Below, piece after piece: positions 1 through 10,258 of a stretch of DNA of 64,000 bases. The DNA is taken from contig NC_041780.1 of NCBI RefSeq assembly GCF_900090045.1, positions 142,501 to 206,500 on the forward strand. Direction: 5' to 3'. The number at the start of each line of letters is the position of its first letter. Position 1 is the stretch's first letter. The notes below the pieces were generated by a model, which was given only the letters and a program-made list of their open reading frames with translations, searched no databases and had not been told where the DNA came from. This DNA is from Plasmodium malariae. Taxonomy: Eukaryota; Apicomplexa; Aconoidasida; Haemosporida; Plasmodiidae. The translations under genes were made by a program, and so were the position numbers.

Positions 1-1693
1 CAGTGTAGTGTATATATACTTATGCACAAGGAGGTATATGTTTCTTTTTTCCCTGAATGACCTTGTTCGAACGCCTTGATGACAGCCAAGCGTGTGGGTA
101 CATGTACATTCTGATGAACAATTTTTCTTAATTCTTTATTCTCAGGTGTTAAGGCACATAAGTTTTCCCATTCAAGATTTACATCATATACATAAAAATT
201 ATATTTATCATTGTAAACACATTCCGTCATTATTTGCATCATATGATATTCATCGTATTGAGGAAATAATCCCGGTGCACATTCCCCACCATACTTTTCT
301 TGTAATATTTTATTTTCTTTTAAAATTTTACATTTGGTCCAAAAAGGAGGTGGTAATCTATATTGTAATGTCCTACCTCGAGCATGAAAAATTTTTATTT
401 GTGTGTGAATACTTGCTTGTAAAAAAATTTCAAATAACGGCATTTTTACATCCATTTTTAAGTTTACTATCTGAACTTTCCTTCCAAACTTTTCCTTCAC
501 TTTACTCACTAGGCTTTCCATTTTATCTTTGTCACTTTCCATCAACTTGCAGTACGGCCCTGATAGGGGAAGCAAGAAGGTTTACTACGTGTGCTCCATT
601 GTACATACACACATCAATACATGTACACACGAACACATACGCACATCAATACATGTACACACGAACACATACGCACATCAATACATGTACACACGAACAC
701 ATACGCACATCAATACATGTACACACGAACACATACGCACATCAATACATGTACACACGAACACATACGCATATCAATACATGTACACACGAACACATAT
801 GCACATCAATACATGTACACACGAACACATACGCATATCAATACATGTACACACGAACACATACGCACATCAATACATGTACACACGAACACATACACAC
901 ATCAATACACGCCCAAGTACAGATATGTTTCCTCATTTAAACACACTCAAATCTCCCTCGTGCTGCCGCTCCACATGTACACTTGTAGCTCACCTATTTT
1001 GGGTGTTACAAAGTACAGAATATTTTTTTGCTTATTTTTCTGGACTTCATAGTTGCAGTGATTTATCAAACGAGTTTGTCGCATTATGTCCAACACCTTT
1101 ACTCTACTCTCATGCGATAAATTATAATTATCTTCGTTTCTTTTTGCATCCTCCTTTTTGTTTCTTATCTCTTCCTTGATGATTAAATCTTCCCATGTTT
1201 CAACTGGTGGAAGTGGCGGAATGTACCTGAACAGGTCAGGCATATTGCAAAAAAAAAAAAAAAAAAATATTACACACACACAATACATACGTAAATGTAT
1301 GTATAACCATACGCGTACCTATGTACACATAGGTTCATCCATACATACTTACATAAGTATATATGTATATCCATAAGCACATACACACATGCGCAGCTCG
1401 CTTGTTCTGGCTGTAGCTTCCCCTTACTCGTCGTCCGTGAAGTACTTAAAATCATCCAGTTCTTCAGTTGATTTTAAAGCAAAAGAGGAACTTTTAAACG
1501 CATTAAAATGCTTATTATTTCTAGATATTTTATAAACACAAGGCTTTAATATAAAGCGTTCTCCCTTATAGAGAACATAGTTCTGAACATACTTCTTCCA
1601 TGGGAATGTAAAAAGCAATATTTGTAGTACTAGTAGTTGTAATAGTGCTGATAATACTATTTTTTTGCCTACATATTTCAAATAATTTAACAT
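1..1693 (-). CDS. Conserved-looking spliced protein of unknown function, 3' end off the left edge
   Basis: I do not recognise this gene. Three exons join in phase on the minus strand: 1428-1693, 994-1226 and about 20-559. Donor GTAAGG follows exon 1 and donor GTGAGC follows exon 2; the acceptors end TTCAG and TATCAG. The start at 1693 (MLNYLKYVGKK) is chosen because the upstream Met sits in a (TA)n tract. Residues about 12-28 form one strongly hydrophobic segment, either a signal anchor or an organelle-targeting segment. Exon 2 opens with a proline-rich patch (IPPLPPVETWEDL). Exon 3 encodes a well-mixed, apparently globular part with several Trp, Tyr and Cys (for example RLPPPFWTKCK and GGECAPGLFPQYDEYHMM). 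It stays open to near base 20, where a GTATAT donor is possible, so at least one more exon lies outside the window. The intron at 560-993 carries a 32-bp minisatellite. Confidence 0.65.
607..912. repeat. 32-bp minisatellite, about 9.5 copies, inside an intron
   Basis: The unit is CACATCAATACATGTACACA followed by CGAACACATACG, repeated exactly every 32 bases with rare single-base variants (ATATCAAT for ACATCAAT). It fills most of the intron between exons 2 and 3 of the leftmost gene. Because 32 is not a multiple of 3, all three frames stay open and give meaningless His/Thr-rich reading frames. Confidence 0.95.
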
Positions 1694-2027
1694 TATAAAT
1701 ATATATATATATATATATATATACATTTATTTACGCATAAATAGTACACAATATTGCTCAGATAGTACAAAAATATGGCTAAAATATTACTAACATGATA
1801 CTAAAATGTTGCTAACATAGTGCTAGATCGGAAAATTTCGTTAAATTGAAAATTTTAACAACTCTAAAAGTTCATTTGGAATATTCCGAATTGAAAAGAG
1901 AGGATACACGTGTTACGGAGCACGCATACGCATTTGTACATAAGTATATATACCCGTACACATGTATACATTTACATATATATATTATATATATGTAAAT
2001 GTATACATGTATGGGACTACTACACGA

Positions 2028-2058
<31 letters not shown>

Positions 2059-2895
2059 CTCATTTTTCTTCATTCATTTCTTTCCTTTTTTCTCTCTTTT
2101 GATGAATGTCCTTAAACCCTTTTGCCTTTTCAAAGCAAGTATAACTGAACGAAAAAAGAGAACAATTGCACTAAAACGTGTTTACCGAGCAACGTGGATT
2201 TCTCCCGTTATTGTCACAAGCGTACTTATAGGAATTGTTTTTTTCCTTTTCCTTTTTTTTTTTATTTTTTTTATTTTAAATAAATCTACCTTTTCAGCTT
2301 CAGCCGTTCGCTAGTAAATTAAAATTGCTTGATGGCATAAATTCCACGGGGGAGATGAAGGGCGAACAAAGTTGGCTACACATTTATGCGCGCTCAAGTG
2401 CATTTTATGTGCGCAATGTATTTCGTTCAAAAATGTGCAAACATGCATATAAATATGTATGTGTACTTATATCTATATATGCACAGTCATACCGCCTATT
2501 TGCTCACTTGAAAAAAAAAAAAAAAAAAGCCAAAATGTAGAAGGTAAAATATAGCATATACAATATAACATATAAAATGTAATAGGCAAAACGTAATAGG
2601 TAACACGTAATAGGTAACACGTAATAGGCAACACGTAATAGGTAAAATATAAATGGTTAAAGATAAATGGTAAAAGGTAACAACGCAACGTGAGAAAACA
2701 GTTTTATGCGGGGAAACGCCCAGAACAGCATCCCACAATGCATCCCACTTGTCTGTACTCATATGTCCACATCCTTTCACGCCCATCGGCCCGTTTTTCC
2801 TGCAAGATGGATAATCATTTGAACAAATAACAGAAAACCTAGTACCTTTTTCCCAACACACAAACGTGTATCGACATGGCAAAAAACAGCACCTC
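1694..2895. other. Intergenic region; one weak membrane-protein ORF
   Basis: The region holds (TA)n at 1699-1722, near-palindromic TATA/ACATGTATAC sequence at 1940-2010, a T tract at 2031-2058, and a 14-bp-like repeat of TAATAGGTAACACG at about 2575-2650. A short plus-strand frame, 2102-2314, would encode 70 residues: a basic stretch (ERKKRTIALKRVY) followed by one long hydrophobic segment. It may be a small membrane protein but has no supporting splice or family evidence. Bases 2700-2800 could be an extra 3' exon of the gene ending at 2896 (see findings). Confidence 0.5.
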
Positions 2896-5800
2896 TTACT
2901 TGTTCATTTTATGCATTCTATATTGAATGAGCAAATTTTTTAAGTAGTCTGAAGTGCCTTGGTTGAAAAGATCAAGTAGAATTGTCTGGAAATCGAATGC
3001 ATTAGAGTTATCCATGCGTTCAAACAACAAAATAAAATGTTTTATGCTCTCTATATTTACAATTTCACTAAATGATGTGTTGTTTGTATTAATAGAAAAA
3101 ATATTTTTCTGTAAGATGAAATAATTTTTACAAATTTTTAAAATGGTGGAGGTAAAAACGTTTAAATAAGAAGACAACTCGTGTGGGTCCTCCTTCATAA
3201 ATAATTTCATCTCACCTATATATAATACTTCCATATGTTCATCTGTATAGTCACTGTACATTCGACTAGTTAACCTTTTGTCGTCCTCTTTCTTACTTTG
3301 ATACAGGGTTAAAATAAGAGGGTTGTACATAAAGAAGGACTGCAAAAGAGTTTTAATGATCTGTAATATGGCAAAACAAAGACAGGAGCTGTTATTACTT
3401 AACATAATAAGTGAGTCTGACACATCTACAAGCAAACTTAAGCATCGTCTTGTAATATTACAATCATAACTATTAAGCAAAAACTCAATTGTAGGTAAAA
3501 AACAGTTAAATAGCTGTACTTTGTCAATATCATAAATGTAATGATAAAATTTTTTACTTCTTTCTTGAGTGTTTTTAAAATCATTGGGTATAACAAATAT
3601 GTTCTTACATATTTTCAGGTAATTCAAAATATAGTGTTTATTCATATATAGCATATCATAATAAATAGTATATTCCTCTTCCTTAATATTTAATTGGCTA
3701 TTTAATTCATTGTTTACTTTTTTAATATGATCAAACTGTGCTCTAAAGTAATGAAATTTTCTTTCAAAAAAAGGCTCATATATTTTAATATACCAATGAA
3801 TTAGTAGCTTATTTATTATTCTGTTACTTATAACATATTTCAACTTCTCACTCAAACAAAGATAAATATATAAAATATTTTCATTCAAAAAGTAATATGG
3901 ACTATATGATAAACCTATTAACAAAACATTATTAAAAAGATCCACAATGTCATTATACATGAATATGTACCCTTCACTAATGAACTTCTTTATTATAGTG
4001 CAAACATTTTCATGCATTAGTCTAATGCTACAGTTCGATTTTTTTCTTCTCCCTCTATCCCTTATGTGCGTTTCACTCGGATCTCCTGGTACACCCCCCC
4101 GTAGGTGATACTCCAAGCCGTCAACCACGCCACTGTTAAGTGCACTACTAACTGGACCGCTAACCACACTTCCACACCCCTGACTGTGTGCATTATTTAA
4201 CACTTCCCTCTCCTTGCCGTTCAGGTGAAAATAATTCACCTCGGAGCACAACATGGGGTAGTTTTCAAAAGTAATACTACTAGTGTTTAGCATGTCGTTA
4301 AAAAGGGGATAAATGCACAATATAGAGGTAAACAAGTTGAAAGCAATTTGTAAAAATTCGTTTTCATTTATCATTGCTGTGTTATTGTTTATATGATTGA
4401 AAAGTGTTTCTTCACTAAAATGTGTTTCTTCCATGGGTCTCTTTTCATTAGTCATGAAAAAAAAATTATTACAACTGCTATCATTTTTTTCTTTTTTCGA
4501 ATTTTTTACAAAACAGCCAAATTTGCGGAGGGAAAATAAGCTAAAATAATTCTGCACTACTTTGTACACATCGAATAAGGAATGTACCCTTTCGGTTTTA
4601 TGTTCACTCAAATAAAAAAGTTCATATAGCTTATAAAATGACGTTATTGTTTTATTAAATGAAGTTAAGAATTCGTAGGTATCATCTAGCACCAAGTTAA
4701 TGTAGTTAGGAAATTCCCCATTGATGTAGTCCACCTTTAATACATATATCAGAGTCAACAATAAAATTGTAAACTCCTTGTTATATTTAAAAAAATTTTT
4801 TGTCTTCTTCTTATATTCAATAAATGTTTTTAGCACATTCTTAATCATCTCATTAGAAAGAAAGTGCTCTAAATTTAATATGACTGCAGTAAATATAGAG
4901 ACGTAATTTTTTTTTAATTCATATGAATACTCCATATCATTCTTAACAATGTTTTGTACTAAATGATCTATCATAAGAAATGCAAAATCTTTGTTATAAT
5001 TTAAAATATAAGTACTACTAGATATATATTCTAATCTCTTAATTTCAAATAGAATAAAATTGGATGAAAATTTTGCAAAATTTAAAAAATCTTTTTCTAA
5101 TATTATTTTATAACAACTTAATAAATTCATTATACACTTATTACATATTTCATAGTATGGAGATCCTCTATATTTTTCTATGCATTTAATTATATGTAGC
5201 TCTAAATCAATTCGTTCGATTTCTTTTTTCAGTCCATTTATATTATCACTATTATATTCCTTGTCCCCCACTACAACGCCCTTACCCGGTGTGGGAAATA
5301 TACCTGACTGGCTGCTCACCCGATTTACTTCATTCATATCCTTCACACCTGCCACCCCATTCTCGTTATCCTGCTCTTTTTGCATCTCTACAATTCTTTT
5401 TTGAAGTAACGTTTTCAAGTTAATCTTATCCCGTACATATGCTTGCTGGGAAGTCAAATCTCCATCCACACTACTCAGCAGCTGAAACGAAATAATATTT
5501 CTATTTATTTCTGTATCTCCATCCGTTATTACACTTTTGCACTCCTTCAATATGTTGATGAAAAAGGTAAGCAACTGGTAATATACCCTCAGGAGTATGT
5601 ATATAAAATAATCCTTCACCTTTATTACTTCACTGCACAAATTAGACAAATTTATGTTATCATAAAATTTAAAAAAGTCGAAAAACACTTCTAACATTAT
5701 ATGGTACACTTCGTGGTTCATCCCTATTAGTGTTCTCAGTAGGCCGTAAATCTTGTTCTTCAGCATGTTTTTAATATGGCCACTCCCGTTGGCACTGCCA

Positions 5801-7917
5801 ACAACATTATCACTACTAATACTACCAACACCGCTAACATTGTAGATGCACCCCTCGACCTCCTCTTGGTACTCCCGCACGCACCGGTAGTAGGCATCAA
5901 ACCATGCGTCGTCATACTGCTCCACGTAGCTGCTAACAAATTGCACCATCAACTTTTTGTTCAAAGGGGTACTAGTAGTATATATGGGTATCTTAACAAT
6001 TTTGACAAACAGCAGAATGATGAGCTTCTTTAAATCATTACGTGTTATTACGAAATGGTTTCCATTAAAACGTTTTTCATTATTTTCATTTAGTAAACTT
6101 TCCTTGTCATTCTTGTTCATATTAAATATATCACTCTCTCCTTCATGTTCCTTATTTTTTATATAAATTAGATCTCTGTTATAGTCAAATATGTTTTTAC
6201 ATATTGTTAATACATTTACTAAAATTTTTAAGCTTGGGTGATATATATTTTTAAATATGTTCATTATATAAATATGAAAACATCTAAGTTTGTTTTCTTT
6301 TTTATGTAAATAGTTCGACATAGGTATACGTGATAAATTTAAAATCATTCGTACGTATATATTTTGAAAAGCATAATTATTAACATCATACAAATTTAAA
6401 TTTATATTGAAATAATTTTCTAAAAATTGCATTAATTCATATTCATTTAATTGAAAAAAGGTTTTATTATTTATTCTAGATATATATTCAACTATATTTA
6501 AAAAAATGACTAGCAGCTTTTCTTCTATGTCTACACTATCTAACAACTTGTACAGGCAAGGACATTTACATGTAAACTCGTTTACAGGAATGTATTGTTT
6601 GTACAATTTACAAAAATCGCTAAGAGCTATAGAAGAAATAGACGAAATGCTACTCTTACCAACACCAGAGATATAATTTCTACTACCATTATCCCCACTA
6701 GGGGATATTTGCCCTTTTACTACACACCCATTTGACGTTTTTGTAAAACAGACAAGTAGTATATTCAACAAAAATTTGATTGGCGACGAGCTAACTAAAG
6801 ATGGGCTGACTAGCGATGAACTGCTTGATGGGGAACTGCCCATCGGTGTACTACCTATCGAAGAACTAGACTCACTAAAAAATATATATGCTGGAAAAAA
6901 AAAAGATAATTCTTTTACACACTCTAGCAAAAGCTCGAATTCATTTTTTTTATTAAAATACACACAATAATAAAAAGAAATAAAAAAAAAATTAAATAGT
7001 TCATTTACATCGTTAATTATGATCGAACGAAATATATTTAACTGTTGCCTGTTAACCACCTTAGACGGGTTTTCATTGCTTATGGTATAAAATATTTCTT
7101 TCAAGAAATTTATGCAGATGTGCAGGACGCTTCCAAAATATTCGTCCTGCTTCATCAAATTGTTATTATCATTTACGTTGTCAATACTTCGAATGTTACT
7201 ACTACTTAATACGTTTTCTCTTCCCCCCCCATAATTCCCCATAAAGTTTACGGACATAAGTTGTTTGAACTCTTCCTTCTCCACTTCGTTAAATCCTAAT
7301 GGGGCCAATTTTCTTTTCAAAGATTCACTCAAAAAAAATAAAATAAAATTAAATACATACCTAAAATATATATAATCATTATGCATACACAGTATACTTA
7401 ATATCTGAGAATACTTATTTCGTGTTGAGTTCATATATGAACTAATAAAATAATTGTCTAAGGAGGTCAGGTAATTTCTGATAAGAAAACTATTTTCGTT
7501 AAGAAAATTCTGAACAAACTTTTTTTTTATTAATCCTATGGATTTCTCTTTTATATTTAGCATGCTGCTATCCAACTCATGATTGAAATGTATTGGTAAA
7601 GAAAACAATATATTTATAAAATTATTTCGTATATTATTTTTATCCTCAACAGTATAAATAGTATAATACTTTTCAAGTAGCTTGTTCATGTAACAAAAAG
7701 ATAAAAACAGTAAATGGTCTTTAAATACAATTAAATTGTTGTCATTGTTTATTACATTAGAAAATACTAAATAAAAAGCACCATAGAATTCCGAAATTTC
7801 ACAGTTCTTGCACTCATTTAAATACTTAACACTCTCCCCATCGTTCTTCAAGGATTTTAAAAATATCTCACCTAACTCCTTGCTTTTACTCAATATATTA
7901 TTCGAAGATTCATACAT
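2896..7917 (-). CDS. Large alpha-helical protein of unknown function, possibly karyopherin/exportin-like
   Basis: This is a single open frame of 1673 residues from MYESSNNILSKSKELGEIF. I chose that start because the 49 codons upstream in frame are a pyrimidine-rich, all-hydrophobic leader typical of untranslated sequence. Apart from short Ser/Gly/Asn inserts (residues about 360-400 and 470-500), nearly the whole length is amphipathic and hydrophobic helix with regularly spaced Leu/Ile/Phe and Asn/Lys. That is how divergent HEAT-repeat proteins such as exportins look in Plasmodium. The N-terminal part (KDHLLFLSFCYMNKLLEKYY, then NNFINILFS) resembles the first helices of importin-beta-like proteins, but I see no decisive motif, so this is inference only. 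There are no signal peptide or clear membrane spans. The stop codon overlaps a good splice donor (AACAA|GTAAGA), so a further exon is possible. Confidence 0.8.
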   Translation of the reverse strand: MYESSNNILSKSKELGEIFLKSLKNDGESVKYLNECKNCEISEFYGAFYLVFSNVINNDNNLIVFKDHLLFLSFCYMNKLLEKYYTIYTVEDKNNIRNNFINILFSLPIHFNHELDSSMLNIKEKSIGLIKKKFVQNFLNENSFLIRNYLTSLDNYFISSYMNSTRNKYSQILSILCMHNDYIYFRYVFNFILFFLSESLKRKLAPLGFNEVEKEEFKQLMSVNFMGNYGGGRENVLSSSNIRSIDNVNDNNNLMKQDEYFGSVLHICINFLKEIFYTISNENPSKVVNRQQLNIFRSIIINDVNELFNFFFISFYYCVYFNKKNEFELLLECVKELSFFFPAYIFFSESSSSIGSTPMGSSPSSSSSLVSPSLVSSSPIKFLLNILLVCFTKTSNGCVVKGQISPSGDNGSRNYISGVGKSSISSISSIALSDFCKLYKQYIPVNEFTCKCPCLYKLLDSVDIEEKLLVIFLNIVEYISRINNKTFFQLNEYELMQFLENYFNINLNLYDVNNYAFQNIYVRMILNLSRIPMSNYLHKKENKLRCFHIYIMNIFKNIYHPSLKILVNVLTICKNIFDYNRDLIYIKNKEHEGESDIFNMNKNDKESLLNENNEKRFNGNHFVITRNDLKKLIILLFVKIVKIPIYTTSTPLNKKLMVQFVSSYVEQYDDAWFDAYYRCVREYQEEVEGCIYNVSGVGSISSDNVVGSANGSGHIKNMLKNKIYGLLRTLIGMNHEVYHIMLEVFFDFFKFYDNINLSNLCSEVIKVKDYFIYILLRVYYQLLTFFINILKECKSVITDGDTEINRNIISFQLLSSVDGDLTSQQAYVRDKINLKTLLQKRIVEMQKEQDNENGVAGVKDMNEVNRVSSQSGIFPTPGKGVVVGDKEYNSDNINGLKKEIERIDLELHIIKCIEKYRGSPYYEICNKCIMNLLSCYKIILEKDFLNFAKFSSNFILFEIKRLEYISSSTYILNYNKDFAFLMIDHLVQNIVKNDMEYSYELKKNYVSIFTAVILNLEHFLSNEMIKNVLKTFIEYKKKTKNFFKYNKEFTILLLTLIYVLKVDYINGEFPNYINLVLDDTYEFLTSFNKTITSFYKLYELFYLSEHKTERVHSLFDVYKVVQNYFSLFSLRKFGCFVKNSKKEKNDSSCNNFFFMTNEKRPMEETHFSEETLFNHINNNTAMINENEFLQIAFNLFTSILCIYPLFNDMLNTSSITFENYPMLCSEVNYFHLNGKEREVLNNAHSQGCGSVVSGPVSSALNSGVVDGLEYHLRGGVPGDPSETHIRDRGRRKKSNCSIRLMHENVCTIIKKFISEGYIFMYNDIVDLFNNVLLIGLSYSPYYFLNENILYIYLCLSEKLKYVISNRIINKLLIHWYIKIYEPFFERKFHYFRAQFDHIKKVNNELNSQLNIKEEEYTIYYDMLYMNKHYILNYLKICKNIFVIPNDFKNTQERSKKFYHYIYDIDKVQLFNCFLPTIEFLLNSYDCNITRRCLSLLVDVSDSLIMLSNNSSCLCFAILQIIKTLLQSFFMYNPLILTLYQSKKEDDKRLTSRMYSDYTDEHMEVLYIGEMKLFMKEDPHELSSYLNVFTSTILKICKNYFILQKNIFSINTNNTSFSEIVNIESIKHFILLFERMDNSNAFDFQTILLDLFNQGTSDYLKNLLIQYRMHKMNK

Positions 7918-8530
7918 TATAATTCCGCAAAAAAGGAAGAGTTCGAATAGGTAAAACAAAAAAAAACAGCAAAAAAATAGAAGTGGGGTGGGGAAGGGGG
8001 GAAAAACAAGGAAAAATGAAATAATGTGATAATGTATAAACGTAACGATATAAAGTAAGAACAAATATTTTTACAAATTTAATATGCTCTACGTGGGTAG
8101 GAAAATAAATGTGGAATGTTTCCACGGCTAAGCGTTCTTCCGATCAGCTATTATTTTTAGGGTACGAAAAAAAGAAATATAGTAAAATACAAAATAAAAT
8201 AAAAAATAAAAAATAAAATAAAATAAAATAAAAATAAAGAATAAAATAAATAAAATAAAAAATAAAATAAAAATAAAGAATAAAATAAATAAAATAAAAA
8301 ATAAAATAAAAATAAAGAATAAAATAAAAAATAATATAAAAAAAATAATAAAATAAAAAATAATATAAAAAAAATAATAACATAAAAAATAAAATAAAAA
8401 TAAAATAAGAGTAAAAAAAAAATATAATAAATTCGTAGTGTAGTACATAAGTGTAAATTCACAAATGACGTCGAAAATAGGTTCACATATATTTTTTGCC
8501 TATAATTATGCATTTATGACTGCCTTATAA

Positions 8531-8686
8531 CTTCATCAAATTTTTATAACCGAGTCATATTTTTATGGACTGCTTCAAATTTTTATGACCGAGTCATATT
8601 TTTATGGACTGCTTCAAATTTTTATGACCGAGTCATATTTTTATGGACTGCTTCAAATTTATATGACCAAGTCATATTTTTTTTGA
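8531..8686. repeat. 39-bp minisatellite, four copies
   Basis: The core GAGTCATATTTTTATGGAC plus TGCTTCAAATTTTTATGACC recurs with an exact 39-base period (core at 8552, 8591, 8630 and 8669). The last copy is slightly degenerate. It lies in the 5' flank of the 2896-7917 gene. Confidence 0.9.
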
Positions 8687-9190
8687 CTTCATTTGCAATA
8701 GAAAAAAAATAAATGCATTTACAACTAAATGTATTATTATAAGCATATTTAAATGCTCAATATGTATATAAGTAGATCTCTTTTTTTTTTAGTAAAAGAA
8801 CGAATATCGAATAAAACTAATAAAATATTCACTTAAAATGTTATGTGGTGACACTTTGATGTTTTATAAAAAAAAAAACTCTCATGTGTTACCAATTGTA
8901 AAGTACATAAGCATATCGTGCATAAGTACATATATACATATATATATATATACATCCATAAATAGTATGTTTCTTTATTTCGGAAAGGTTATTCGTGTTT
9001 ATGTTTATTCCTCTTTAATTTTTTTTTTTTTTTTTTGTTTTCCCCTTAATTATGTTAATTAATTTAAATTATAGTGAAAAAATGCGTCTCACTATTGGTG
9101 CGTACTTTCAAGGGTCATAAAATCGAATTTCTCAAGTTAATTGCTAAAGTGTTAACTGACCAGGTTATAACTGCTATCGCGTTAACCTAT

Positions 9191-9399
9191 CAAGACTATA
9201 ATTGCTAACCTGATAAGTTACAAGACTATAATTGCTAACCTGATAAGTTACAAGCGATAATTGCTAGTCTGCTAAATGACAAGGCGATAATTGCTAGTCT
9301 GCTAAATGACAAGGCGATAATTGCTAGTCTGCTAAATGACAAGGCGATAATTGCTAGCCTGCTAAATGACAAGGCGATAATTGCTAACACGTTAACAGC
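9191..9399. repeat. 30-bp minisatellite, seven copies
   Basis: The unit CAAGGCGATAATTGCTAGTC plus TGCTAAATGA repeats seven times. The first two copies are an older variant (CAAGACTATAATTGCTAACC plus TGATAAGTTA). The period of 30 keeps a minus-strand frame open (LAIIALSFSR repeats), but there is no gene context for it. Confidence 0.9.
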
Positions 9400-9789
9400 A
9401 GATATGTGAGCTGCTAAAATGTTGACTTCCAAAATGTGAACGCCCTTTCAGCTTTTTATTTTTTTTTTTTCCTGTCGACAAATAAAACAACCGGCTAAGT
9501 TTATATAATTATCACAAAAAGTATATCCAGAAAAAAAGTATGTACAAGTAAAAAATTTTTTAAAAAATAAAAAAAAAAATGTTCACCTTTTTTTTCTCCC
9601 CCTCTGTCTTATTAAGCATCTGTTTTTTTAAGCAGCATTTTGATAAAGGATAATGTTGTAGCTTTTTTTTATGACCTAAACGAAAAGAGTATTAAAGAGC
9701 TCCATACTGATGTGTAGAACGTAAATAGCATAATGATCCATGGGGGTATAGGAAAAATGCTCATATATGTGTGCGTAAATATATAAATT

Positions 9790-9796
<7 letters not shown>

Positions 9797-9836
<40 letters not shown>
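9797..9836. repeat. (TA)n microsatellite
   Basis: An uninterrupted TA dinucleotide run of about 40 bases in intergenic sequence. Similar shorter runs occur at about 12684-12711, 14290-14332, 25793-25824, 28017-28048, 50986-51019 and 51545-51580. Confidence 0.9.
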
Positions 9837-9840
<4 letters not shown>

Positions 9841-10258
9841 GATTGTGCAACCTCAAGGTGCAAAAAGAATTTTAAAATCTTCACAAAAATTGAAAACTTG
9901 CGGATAGTGCCAAATGCGTACTTTCTTTGTTTATCTGTTAATTTACCCGCGGAATTTTAAAATCAAAAAAAAAACAAAAATCGACTATTTTTCCAACTCA
10001 TACAATGAAAAAGTGAAATACATGTAAACGTATCTCTGTCATTATGTTAAATAATGTGGTAATGTGCCGACGTAAAATAGTACTAATGTAGTAATTCACA
10101 AACGAAATGTCTTAATAGGATGAGTACACCACGTAGAGCAAAACTCCTTTAGGCAAAAAAAAAAATTATTTAGTGACAAAAATTAAAAAAAAAAAAAAAA
10201 AAAGAAAAAGAAATAAAAAAAGAAAAAAAGGTTTTCTTAGCTACAAAGGCACCAAGTT

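Larger units (their letters stand above)
7918..10258. other. Intergenic region, 2.3 kb, repeat-rich
   Basis: This is upstream sequence of the 2896-7917 gene and downstream sequence of the next minus-strand gene. It holds a block of AAAATAAAATAAA-type sequence (8190-8420), two minisatellites (8531-8686 and 9191-9399), a (TA)n run (9797-9836) and several A/T homopolymers. I see no credible coding exon on either strand. The Phe/Tyr-rich and Ala-Ile-rich frames here are readings of the repeats. Confidence 0.7.

Noticed and set aside
92..1179. Long His/Thr/Tyr-rich plus-strand frames of up to 282 residues
   Set aside because: They read through a 32-bp minisatellite that is open in every frame, and the minus strand here has a well-supported spliced gene.
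1910..2314. 134-residue plus-strand frame ending in a hydrophobic segment
   Set aside because: The first half is (TA)n and poly-T. The second half could encode a 70-residue membrane protein, but there is no family match or splice support.
7917..8064. Extra 49 N-terminal residues for the large helical protein
   Set aside because: They are almost all Phe/Leu/Ile from pyrimidine-rich sequence just upstream of a good start, so more likely 5' UTR.
8128..8513. Phe/Tyr-rich frames
   Set aside because: They are simple translations of AAAATAAAATAA-type sequence.
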